A program made the position numbers and the translations under genes. A DNA stretch of 64,000 nt from Anthonomus grandis grandis. Lineage: Eukaryota; Arthropoda; Insecta; Coleoptera; Curculionidae. The notes beneath the pieces were generated by a model that saw only the letters and a program-made list of their open reading frames with translations, made no database searches and was not told the DNA's origin. Position 1 is the first letter of the stretch; each line of letters begins with the position of its first letter. Where the stretch lies: NCBI RefSeq assembly GCF_022605725.1, contig NC_065556.1, positions 4,216,001 through 4,280,000 on the forward strand. Direction: 5' to 3'. Below, in pieces: positions 34,070-44,890 of the stretch.

Positions 34070-36110
34070 GTCGAATTTGCATTGTCTTATTTATTTAATG
34101 TAACACGACGTTTCGGTTGGTAATTATCTCCAACCGTTATCAAGTGTAAACTGACAGCAAACTACTATTCTATAGGCTTAAATACTAGATGTGTGCAGCA
34201 ATGTGGAAAGGAAAGTCATCCGTGAAAAGAGTTGGGGGGGGGGAAGGACACGCCTCTCTCTAGATCCTACACTGTCCTGAGAGTAGAGGCTTCCAGATGT
34301 TGGGTATATCGACGCTTGGCTGGCTGAAGATCCCCTGATTCTGTGAAATGAAAGCTGCCTCTACGAATTTCCTCTTCCGCCAGTGCTGTTCCTTCTGCAG
34401 AATCTTGGCTTCTGACCAATGGATATTGTGTCCATTATGCCACGCGTGCTCTGCTATTCCGGATTTGGAAACCTCTCCTCTTTGGGTCCAGCTGCGATGT
34501 TCCTTCGCTCTGATTTCTAGGGGGCGCTTCGTTTCACCTATGTATGAGTCACCGCACTCACATGGGATCCGGTAGACGCAATTTTTGGTATCCAACAGGC
34601 CATCTGGTTTGGTCTTTGATACCACGCTTCTGATAGTGGTGCTAGATCTAAAGGCAGTTCTAATATTGTACTTGCTGGCAATGCGTCGGATTTGTTCCGA
34701 TGTACCCCTAATGTAAGGTATGGGTAGAAGTCTGGTTGTCGTGGTGGCCTCGTCTCTGATTTGATTTGGACGCGTCCTTTGGATGGTCCTACTTATTAGC
34801 TTCTTTGGATATCCATTCTGTTGTAGGTCTTTGTAGATGGTATCCACTTCAGTCTTGAGATCCTCGTCGTTTCTACAGATGGTTCGAGCTCTATTGTAGA
34901 GGGATCTTATGATGCCTACTTTGGTGGTTGCAGGATGGTTGGACTCATAGTGAAGATATTGGCCCGTGTGTGTTGGTTTTCTATAAACTGAAGTTCGTAG
35001 ATTTCCACCGACCTTTTTAACGAGGACATCTAGGAAAGGTAGAGCTGAGTCCTTCTCTGTCTCCATCGTGAACTTGATTGTTGGTCTGAAGCTGTTGAGG
35101 TGAAGCAGAAACTCCTGAAGTGCTTTTTCCTCTTTGTCCCAGCTGATGAAGGTGTCGTCCACATATCGAAGCCAGAGCTTGGATTTGCAATGGGAGGCAT
35201 CTATTGCATGTTCCTCGAACCATTCCATGAAGATGTTTACTATTACTGGGGAAAGAGATGAACCCATCGGAAGTCCTTCGTCTTGGGCGTAGAATCTATC
35301 CTTGACCTGAAAGTAAGAATTACGAAGACAGATCTCCAAAAGTTTCATCACCCCGTCCAGAGGCAGTGTGGTTTGAGTTGAGAAAGCTGCATCCTTGCTT
35401 AGTTTGTCTCGGATGATGTTAAGAGACTCTCCTATGGGTACATTGGTGTAGAGACTTTCGACATCAAAACTCACCAATCTGTCATTGGTCTCGACTTCGA
35501 TTCCTCCAAGAAGGTCTACAAAGTGGGCAGAGTTTCACACGAAAGACGCTGCATTTCCCTGGATCGGTCTAATGATCTCCAAAAGGAATTTCGAGAGTTC
35601 TGATGTCGGCGAATTTCTAGAGCTCGTGATTGGCCGCAGAGGCATTTGCTCCTTATGAATCTTGGGTAGTCCGTATAGGTGTGGAGGTTTGCTATAATGT
35701 GGTGTCAGCCTAAAGCGTACCGCATCCGACAATGTTGAGGAGTACTTTTTAAGTGCTCTGTAAATTCGACCTTCTATGGTTGTCGTCGGATCCTTAGATA
35801 GTAGCCTGTATTCGCCTTTGTTCAAAACTTCCTCAACCTTGTTTTCGTAGGTTTCCAGGTCCATAATCACAGTTGCATTGCCCTTATCTGCAAGAAGAAT
35901 TTTGATGTGAGATTTCTGAGAGCTGTTTCCTCTTCTTTGCTGATGTTCTGCGAAGGTTTCTGTTTTTCAAGTGAGTCCAGAACAACCCTTACCTCGTGTC
36001 GAAATTCATCGGCCTCAGGACGTGGTAGGTGGATTGATTCTACTGAAGACACTATGTCTATAAAGGATGGTTTTGACCCTGTACAGGCTTGGCTTTGTGT
36101 ATAGTATCCT
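34070..36110 (-). mobile_element. Penelope-like element (PLE), 5'-truncated
   Basis: Minus-strand element with an RT plus GIY-YIG coding region (34260 to about 36105) and a 3' region of about 190 bp down to 34070. The 3' region ends with a GGTTGG...CCAACC hairpin followed by GAAAC, recalling the hammerhead-like motifs reported in PLE terminal repeats (family knowledge). No second terminal repeat was found. Confidence 0.85.
34260..36105 (-). pseudogene. PLE reverse transcriptase / GIY-YIG endonuclease
   Basis: Copies the element's RNA into nicked DNA. N-terminal: SFIDIVSSVESIHLPRPEAD near 36070-36010, then ILLADKGNATVIMDLETYEN after a frameshift near 35890. RT: YGLPKIHKEQMPLRPITSSR near 35650, VSFDVESLYTNVP near 35470 (first Asp), GLPMGSSLSPVIVNIFMEWF near 35250, WLRYVDDTFISW near 35165 (catalytic YVDD), FLDVLVKKVGG, YRKPTHTGQYLHYESNHP. 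C-terminal endonuclease: CVYRIPCECGDSYIGETKRP near 34580, with the Arg and His helix following. Besides the frameshift, the main lesion is one in-frame TGA at 35535-35537; 34260-35477 and 35538-35870 share one frame. A recently inactivated copy. Confidence 0.92.
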
Positions 36111-36159
36111 ATACCTAAATATAAAATATAATAGAAAAAATCTCTCTGCATAACTGAAA

Positions 36160-36659
36160 GTGCTATCTTGGAGATATTTTGTCAGATGTACTTTTTTTGT
36201 TTTTGATATTAGTACACTGTCAAATTTTTAACCATTTTCTCATAAAAATACTTCTTTATATATAGACTTATTTGACTCTTAATCGACTCGGTATATAAGT
36301 GTCATAAAAAGGAAAAATTAAACAATTTTCATATCAAAAGAGAACAAAAAAAATATATTCTATTAAATAGGAATATAAGTCGATGAGATAACCCATCATC
36401 ATTGCACTAAACACTTAGTTTTGCCGATTGCAAACAATCAAAAACATGATAACGTTTTTATTAGTTATTTTTTAAAAAGTAGGCGAAATATTAAGAAAAA
36501 ACCAAACAATATTAAAAACATAGAAAAAATCATTACTTATATTATGATATTTTTATTTAAAAAAACTTTGTTTAACGGATTATTATTAATTATTCTTATT
36601 AATATTTTTAAATACATACATTTACACTTATTTCACTAATCTTACCAGTAACTTAAATA
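36160..36659. other. AT-rich spacer
   Basis: Very AT-rich. The open frame at 36421-36639 is Lys/Asn/Ile-rich and shows no family motif, so it is not called a gene. Confidence 0.5.
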
Positions 36660-37600
36660 GTTCCCTGATTCCCTCAATTTTTTCATCCACTTTCTTCTCT
36701 GAAGATCTGATCTGAAGCCGTCTTTCTCAAGTTATACAAAATATCCAGTTCTGAGTTTATGGTATTAACAGTCTGTTCAACATTTTTTTCGTATATATAA
36801 ATTAAAGTATCGTCTGCAAATGAACTCAGAAATGTGTTATACTTAAGTAGTTAACTCAGAAATGTATTTATTTAGATCGTTCACATAGAGTACAAATAAA
36901 AGAGGCTCCAAAACACTACCCTGTGGTACACCAATCTCACTCGCAAATGAATTAGAACGCACATTATTAATTCGAGTCACATGCGCCCGATCTTTCAGGT
37001 AGTCAGCAAACCAATCAAGTGCTCTGTTGGTAATTCCATAAGTCTGCAATTTCTGAATATGTGAATGTTTCTGAATATGTCTTCTCCTATCAATGGTCTC
37101 GAAAGCTCGCTGTAAATCTATGAAAACGCTTAGCACAATGTTTCCGCTATGAATGAAAGAACGCCATTTGGAACAAACATACTATATTGCTGACTCGCAT
37201 AAATGTTTTTCGCGCAATCCAGATTGCTCTTAAATAAAAGTTTATTTATCTCTAGAAATTGTCGTAGTTGAGAGCAAACCACAATTTCCAGGATCTTGTC
37301 TATTACTGATAATGATAGTCGATATTCAGTTGGCTTGCTTGGTATAGGAACTTTCGGAATAGGTATAAGAACACTGGTTCTAATTGCCTTTGGGACTAAA
37401 ATATCATTAGCTGATATATTTTCAAGTTTCATTACAATATTACGAAGTTGTGCAATGTTTATATTTTCAAACTTTGATAGGCCATCTACCTGATGTACTT
37501 CTTCAAATGTGTGTACTACATTACTCTTTGAATAAAATAGTTTAAAATTTTCCTGGACCGAGCCAGTATCCTCCACAGAATACAAATATAGAGAAATGCG
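36660..37600 (-). pseudogene. LINE reverse transcriptase fragment
   Basis: Minus-strand RT: VLIPIPKVPIPSKPTEYRL near 37380 (RT start), FIDLQRAFETIDRRR near 37120 (first catalytic Asp), RALDWFADYLKDRAHV near 37020, GVPQGSVLEPLLFVLYVNDL near 36930, and FADDTLIYIYEKN near 36815 in a shifted frame. The thumb continues to about 36670. The endonuclease and 3' tail are absent. Confidence 0.85.
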
Positions 37601-39365
37601 TGTTGCCTAATGAACAGATAGAAATTCTGTTGACAGCTTTATTGACATTGTTGACATTGCCAAAAAGGGGGCAACCATCTTAGGTGGTGTGTGGCGGGAA
37701 ATTTAAGCCTGATCTATTGCGCGATATTTATATTTGAAGTAATTTGCAGAACTACAAAGTTGATGCGTTGATGCACTGACAAGTGATGAGACATATATTA
37801 AAATAGATTTTTATTTTATTTTAAAATTATTAAAATACGTTTATCAGTTTAGAAATACCCACATTTTATAAAAAATTTTAATTTTAAATTCTGGGAAAAA
37901 AATTGCATCTCAGACATCCCTCATCACTTTATTCAAGAATTAACACATCAACTAAAATATTATTTAATTTAGATTTAGTTCTCAAGATATTGCTTATTTA
38001 GAACATTTAAGATTTTTAGATATAGAGACTTACCAATAATTATAAATTGGCATGATAGGTATGGGAGCAAATTTGAATTAAAAAAAAAAACAAAACTAAA
38101 TTCTTTTAAATATTTTATTTTAAGATGAATTAAAATAAATTTAACAAAGGGTTTTAAAACGCATAAAAATAGTTACAATCTATTCTAAATTAAATACTGT
38201 AAACTGAAAGTATGGTATTAATAAGACCTTTTATGTAAAAAATAGAATTGTTGCAGGTATACAGCATATTTTAACTGAAAATCCTTATAATTCCTGGATT
38301 TAAATTTACTGTAAATTTACTCAAAATGTCTGAAGTAATTTAGTTTAAGTATTTTATATAAAATATTTAAGCGATAATTAAATTAATTTAAATTCAGATA
38401 TTTTCAAAAAGCTGAATCGACTTTTTAAAAATAAGGTATTATTTACTAATATCTAGCGCTATCTATTAGCTGAAAAGTTAAAAAAAAAGGATTCTAATTG
38501 TGTATCATGAGTATTAAATGAGGATATTCAAGATTTTTGTTTTTTTTTCAAACATTTTAGATTGTCGAAACTTTTTCTACTTTTTATAATTGCCAACACT
38601 CAAAGATTGTTGTTGTGGTTTTGATTTCAATCCTTTAAATATTTATAAATTATTAAGCTAATGGTACCTTGAACCATTTGCTTTCAATGTCATGCTGGTC
38701 ACAACATGAGAAGTCCTTAAAAAAATGTTAATAAACCAACCAAAACTTTTTCTCTAAATGACCATGGTTATCCAAAAATGTGTATAACTTAAGGTGGATT
38801 AAGTCGATTAGGGAAATCAATTTTTGAGAAGGCTATGTTAATTTGGGTGTCATCATTTTCTTTAAACTGAACAAATAGGTGTTGTGTTTCTACTTTATCT
38901 GAATTAACTGAATATAATTTTTACTCCAGCATTCTATCTAAGTCGCACAGGATTATCAGGGTTGTAAAAATCAGAACCGGAAAAGTGTTTGGAGCAAACT
39001 CGATAATTGGTGACATTTTTAGTCAGATTTACATGACAGATCTTCTTCCAAGATCTTTGTTAGGATGGATTCAATGGACATTTAAAAAAATCTATGATTT
39101 ATGTTTAGTTATGTGATGCAACCAGGCCAAGAACCTCAGTTGACCCCATACATAATTATTATTATTACAAATATTCCTGAATCAACAAAAGAAGCATTTT
39201 AATATTATTAGGCTCCATAAAAATTGCATTATATAAAATCACTTATCTATTAATTTTCGACGAATAAAGTTGTAGTTAATTGATGGTCAAATTTGTGTAG
39301 AATTTATTTTGAATTAAATTTATTGCTTTTTAAAAAGTAGATGTTCAATAATAATTCCATCACTC
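37601..39365. other. AT-rich region, nothing recognised
   Basis: No coding motif, TIR or tandem array seen. A less AT-rich patch near 37660-37730 resembles neither a known element end nor a tRNA. Confidence 0.45.
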
Positions 39366-40620
39366 ATGTGCACAGGGGCAAGAGGGGTGTTTTGTTTACA
39401 TACATATTTGCCGATTCTCTGTTGTCAAGTCGACACAAATATCCAACGGAGAAAATTTTTAGCTATATTTTAACAACCATTATAACGTTAATTTGACTTA
39501 TTTGTTTATATTCGAGATTCCTGTATTTTCTTTCATTTTTGGTTTAAAAAAAAAAAGGGCACATTTTAGTGTTTTTTTAATTTGCTACGATGGCAAAAAC
39601 TTGTGTAGTTTGTGCCGCATCATGATAAAAAGGTGATTTAAGCCGATCTTTTTACAAGTAAGTACCGTTACTTTCATAACATCACATCATGGGGTTACCA
39701 TCATCATAAACGTAGAATAGGGGATCTTATAGATATAAACCTAATAAAAACTTGAATGTGAAAGTGTGCGTAAAATATTTATATTTTTAAATCTAAATAT
39801 TTTTTTGAACATATTTACCTATTAATAGGCTTTAAAAAATATAAAACTAGAATTTTGTCCGTGGTTTTATTACAGGATTTTATGTTTTTTTTGTTGTTTT
39901 CGCAGAAAAAAGGCTAATATATGCATATATGTTTAATATGTTTTTTTGTTTTACCTTATTGCAACTTACAATAAAATATATAATAATTGGCGTCACATTT
40001 TTTTTGGTTTTTGATTAAATGTCAAATACTTATTATAGATTGCCTAATGGCCATGCCCAAAGGGAACAATGGATTTCAATAATGGAAATCAACACAATTA
40101 AAAAGAACTTATTTGTTTGTTCAGGTCACATCCTTAGAAGTGATTTCTTATATAAGTGAGATAATATTATCAGTAGCCAGACTTCATTAAAAAAATCAGC
40201 TCTACCCCAAAGGTAATTTTTTTTAAATATATTTTTCTAGTATATTTATAGAGTATGACTATATTTTACCTTAGAATTATTGATAAAGGTTTGAATGCTT
40301 TTATTTACTACATTATGTAAGCTAAAAAAACAACGTTTTAAAAATTGTGCTTGGACTGTGTTGTAAAACATCCAGCTTGTAAAACATTCCAACTCATATA
40401 AGCTTTATTTATACCTAATAGTTATTAAATTAGGTATGTGTATAAACGTATTTTTTTACAAAGGATTTCTGATGCACTGGCTAAAAACACAGCAGCCGAT
40501 AATTCAGTTAATTTACCAAGTGATTTACCCTTCAAGGCTGCAGGGGTAGCTTTCCTCAAAAGTACAAAAACTTCTTTAGCTTCCAAAACGGTATATAGTA
40601 CAAACAGTGAAGCTAATATA
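39366..40620 (+). pseudogene. THAP-domain sequence, copy 1
   Basis: A leader of about 220 bp precedes MAKTCVVC at 39590, the first Cys pair of a THAP zinc finger, followed by KGDLSRSFYK and a GTAAGT donor. After an intron the finger continues near 40040: RLPNGHAQREQWISIMEIN, then LFVCSGHILRSDF (second Cys and His). The next exon starts near 40460: ISDALAKNTAADNSVNLPSD to SLASKTVYSTNSEANI. Stops (TGA, TAA) after VVCAAS and after YK make it non-functional as read. It ends abruptly at TA where a mariner is inserted. Inverted relative to copy 2. Whether the ancestor was a host gene or a THAP transposase is unknown. Confidence 0.7.
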
Positions 40621-41285
40621 CAGGGTGTTAATTTGAAAACTTCCCACCACGGATTTATCGAAAACCACTGTTTAAAAAAAACGTTAAAATACGTCAAAAG
40701 GTTTGTCAAGGGGGACAACTTTCTAACCTAAAATTACTTCAGGGTCATCCCCTTAAAATTTTTAAATGGCAAGGGAGTAATAGCTTGTTGTAAACGTCTT
40801 TCGAAGTCTTTTATTTTGACGTTTGATTTTTTTAAATCGGTCGATTCGTTTTCGAGAAAATTAGAAAAATCTTTGTTTATCTTAATTTGTTCAGATAGAA
40901 AACAAAAACATGAAAATATTAATTTTTATTTCAATAAGTGTTCAAAATATTGCCCGTTTTTGGCCAAACAATGATATAGGCGATATTCAAATTCCTGACG
41001 GACATTTTCAAAAACATGTTGTGGGATATCATGGCAGCTGCCGATGATGCGTTCACGAAGTTCATCCAAACTTTCAGGTTAGGGAGTAAACACAATAGAT
41101 TTCAAATGACCCCATAGAAAAAAGTCTAACGGCGTTATATCAGGAGATCTAGCAGGCCATTCTATAGGCCCCCTTCGCCCTATCCATTTATCTGGAAACT
41201 CGTCATCTGAAATATATTTTCAGCAAGACGGCGCTCCTGCTCACTAGGCTCTTCCCGTTCGGCAAATGGCTATACTGTAAAATAA
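40621..41285. mobile_element. mariner copy with internally inverted transposase
   Basis: The left end CAGGGTGTTAATTTG follows TA (40619-40620). On the minus strand, 41205 down to 40920 encodes a transposase C-terminus: FPDKWIGRRGPIEWP, ARSPDITPLDFFLWGHLKS (third Asp), ESLDELRERIIGSCHD, NVRQEFEYRL. Immediately beyond, on the plus strand from 41218, is the second-Asp segment FQQDGAPAH, which normally sits upstream in the same direction. The switch point is the near-palindrome CTGAAATATATTTTCAG (41207-41223). A right TIR was not identified; the end given is approximate. Confidence 0.75.
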
Positions 41286-42689
41286 TTTATCAACCCATGA
41301 CTAAAAAAAACTACAAAAAGCTATAAAATTTATTAAAACTAGAAGAAAATTATGAGTCTTGGCTTGTTTTCCACCCAAAGACAACCTAAAAAAGTCAATC
41401 GTCAAATACGACAGTTAAAATTTGACTATTGTCATATTTGATGTACGTCAAAAATTAGTCAATCAGAATCAATCGGCCATCTTGGGTGGCAGACTATTCC
41501 GCCCCGCCACATTCAACCGGTTCATACCGGTGGTGTCCTCCTCAAATTCAATATTATTGCTTTGATATTTAAAGGACTAAACATAGACAATACAAACGAA
41601 ACTTGGGAAGTTCGAGGTCGTTAAGCCCCTACCAATGTAAGACGTGAATTTATTTTACTTATATTTTATCTGGTTTTTGTCGATCATCAAAAATCTTAGA
41701 ACATTGAAAGGCTAGAAGTAGCATGCCGTGGAACTATGGACAGGTTTGTTTGCTTCTCTGATGCAATGATGCCAAATGCTTATAGAGAAATGGACAAAAT
41801 CACTTTATAATATCATAAAAATTTTCAGTTGTTTCCGAAGGCTCAAAACAATACTACTGCTCCCTTTTAATAAAATATCAAGCATTTTTTTAAAATAAAT
41901 TTGCTAAAATACTCTATATCGAAGTCAATATTAACTTTAAATAAATGAAAATAAAGTACGAAAAAACGAGAAAACGGTAATGGCACCGCAACGCCGCTCG
42001 ATCGCATTGTTGTTGCCACTGATACAAGCACTCTCTACCAGTGACGTCGTCAACAAATATTTACCTGATAAATTTTTATTAATTATTATAGAGTTTGAGT
42101 ATAAGTAATATTACCATTTATGAGCTATTTATATGTTTTTTTAACGGACTTCGTTAGAGGAAGGTCCTAATAAAAGGCACCATTTTTGTCAAAGCATTTT
42201 TATGGAAATTAAATATTTTATTAATATAATATTATAGATTTCTTAATAAATCATGTTTTAAGACACACATTATTAACATTTTGCAAAATTTTATTGTTAT
42301 TATTATATTGGACAAAACTCAGTTTTACATCACTTACTTTACATAACATAATATATACTTCTATGGTGCTGACTTTTTCAAAGGGACAGTATTGATTCAG
42401 TGGAAAGAGTTAAAACTACAAGGATGTTCAAATTGTGAAGGAGTTGCAGGTTTTTTATAGGTTATAAGATTTTTATTATGAGTATTTAGCCTGTACAATG
42501 GTTTTGAGACATTTAACAGTGACCTATATAATACCTAATACCAAATATTATATCATATTAATTTATACCAAAGCTTACCTAAGAATAAAGACTATGTACA
42601 ATAGATTAGATTAGATAGTTTATTAGTAGTAATATACAAACAAGTACTTTTACAAGTCAAATAAAATATGTAGTATGTTGGGCTTTTTC
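41286..42689. other. Unassigned region between THAP copies
   Basis: Mostly AT-rich. A more GC-rich patch at about 41480-41540 and another near 41985-42060 carry no readable domain. A 20-bp block (TTAGAACATTGAAAGGCTA near 41698) recurs inverted near 44925-44945. Confidence 0.45.
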
Positions 42690-44890
42690 GAAAATCATGT
42701 TATTATTTCTTAAGTATTTTAATAATGACTTGAGACATCTAATTCAATTTCTTTGGGGCAAATTTGTTTATTGCAATCTTCGAATTTTAATTTTTTGTTC
42801 TTTATTTTTTTTCCACAATTTGGCAACAAGTGATTTAGCTTTTGAAACGGCGGAATCATCAGTGCTTAGGTCCTCAGGATATCATTTTGATTTTACCCTA
42901 GAATAATATACATAAAAATATAGTATTACCAAAATTAAAAAGAAAAAATTAAAAAAATGTATTATGATAATCCAATTGATCAATAAAATATATGTTATTA
43001 TAAAGAATCTTTGTAATATCATACATTTGATTAATTGCATTTAATTAAACAAATATAACACAATAAAATACTATACCACTTTTAAATAAGATATATAGAA
43101 TAGGATGATACATGGCATAAAACTAGTAGTCTATTTTGAGTGTATTTTTACCTTTTTCTTGGCAGAGTCAGGGAATGTGTAGCAGTTAAACAAAAACGGC
43201 TTGGATGAGAAATAGTAATTGTTGACCTAGACCCCACGGTTACTGTAGAACTATTAATCTCAGATGCAGTTATTGTTGATGATGAATGATCAGATCTGTA
43301 ATTATACAAAATTTGGTGTATCAAGAATATTAATCTATTTTAATTATCCATACTTGTCTATATTAGCTTCACTGTTTGTACTATATACCATTTTGGAAGC
43401 TAAGGAAGTTTTTGCAGTCTTCAGGAAAGCTACCCCTGCAGCTTTGAAGGGTAAATCACTTGCTAAATTAACTGAATTATCGGCTGTTGTCTTTTTAACC
43501 AGTGCATCAGAAATCCTAGTAAAAAAATAGTTTTACATACATACCTAATTTAATAAGTATTAGGTATAAATAAAGCTTATATGAGTAACACTAATCCTTT
43601 TTGTGACGATTTTTTTATACTAGAAAAATATATTTAAAAAAAAATTACCTTTGAGGTAGAGCTGATTTTTTTAATAAAGTCTGGCTACTGATAATATTAT
43701 CTTCCTTATATAAGAAATCACTTTTAAGAATGTGATCTGAACAAACAAATATGTTCTGTTTAATTGTGTTGATTTCCATTAATGAAATCCATTGTTCCCT
43801 TTGGGCATATATTATAATAAGTATGGGTAATTGGGCAATCTATAATAAGTATTTGATATTTAATTAAAAAGCAAAAAAAATTAGAGTAATGAATTAATAT
43901 GTGGTGCCAATTACTATATATATCATTGTAAGTTGCAATATGGTAAAACAAAAAAAAATTAGTAATTTCATCTATCTACCTAATGTCTATATTAAAAAAA
44001 CATAACTATACATAGATAGGTACATGGGTATTAGCACAGATGTAAATAGCTCCACGTGCTAGCACGTGCGGAGTTATTTACATCTGTGGTATTAGGTATG
44101 CCTTCTTTCTGCCAAAACAACAAAAAAAAACATAAAATCCTGTAATAAAACCAGGGACGAAATTCTAGTTTTATATTTTTTATAGCCTATTTATCAATAG
44201 ATAAATTTCGAACATATTCATCGATAGAAAAAAATTCAAAAAAATATTTAGATTTAAAAATATAAATATTTTGGTATTTTACGCACACTTTCACATTCAA
44301 GTTTTTATTAGGTTTATCTATAAGGTCCCCTATTCTACGTTTATGATGATGGTTACCCCATGATGTGATGTTATGAAAGTATCGGTACTTACTTGTGAAA
44401 AGATCGGCTTGAATCACCTTTTTATCATGATGCGGCACAAACGACAAAAGTTTTTCCCATCCTAGCAATTTAAAAAAACACTAAAATGTGGCCTTTTTCC
44501 TTTTGAAACCGAAAATTAAAGAAAATACACGAATCCGGAAAATAAACAAAAAGCCGTTTGACAGATGACACTACGCGTATGGCTCAGGCGCTTAAGCTCC
44601 GGTGTTGTCGCTTCAAAATGTTTAGAAGCAGTTTTAGGGATAAGAATGTTAATAATTTTGTTTTTTTTTGCTTAAGGATATTATATTTATTCTTAAAATA
44701 GGTTAATTGTAGTATTTATACTTTTTATTTTAAATTTTCCTATAAAATACAACACAAATAAGTTAAATTAACGTTATAATGGTTGTTAAAATATAGCTAA
44801 AAATTTCCTCCGTTGGAAATTTGCGTCGACTTGACAAAAGAGAATCGGCAAATATGTTTGTAAACAAAACACCCCTCTTGTCCCTGTGCA
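42690..44890 (-). pseudogene. THAP-domain sequence, copy 2 (longer)
   Basis: Minus-strand counterpart of copy 1, starting near 44890. THAP exon: MGKTFVVC near 44455, KGDSSRSFHK, donor GTAAGT. Second exon near 43800: QREQWISLMEINTIKQN, IFVCSDHILKSDFLYKED. Third exon near 43530: ISDALVKKTTADNSVNLASD-like. A fourth, Ser/Thr-rich exon near 43290 (SDHSSSTITASEIN) ends at AAAAAG|GTAAAA. A fifth near 42890 encodes a probable coiled coil (DDSAVSKAKSLVAKLWKKN). Shared stops after VVCAAS, plus TGA and TAA in the last exon, make it a pseudogene as read. It has about 200 bp (near 44530-44730) absent from copy 1, and a palindromic insertion at 44035-44088. Confidence 0.7.
44028..44095. mobile_element. 54-bp palindromic insertion with 7-bp direct repeats
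   Basis: Arms CACAGATGTAAATAGCTCC and GGAGTTATTTACATCTGTG with a GC-rich CACGTGCT/AGCACGTG core form one near-perfect palindrome (44035-44088). GTATTAG flanks it on both sides (44028-44034, 44089-44095). Copy 1 has one CTAATAT at the matching place near 39915 and no palindrome, so this is an insertion with a target duplication. Confidence 0.8.

Noticed and set aside
36421..36639. 72-aa frame rich in Lys, Asn and Ile
   Set aside because: Composition follows AT-rich DNA; no motif and no neighbour support.
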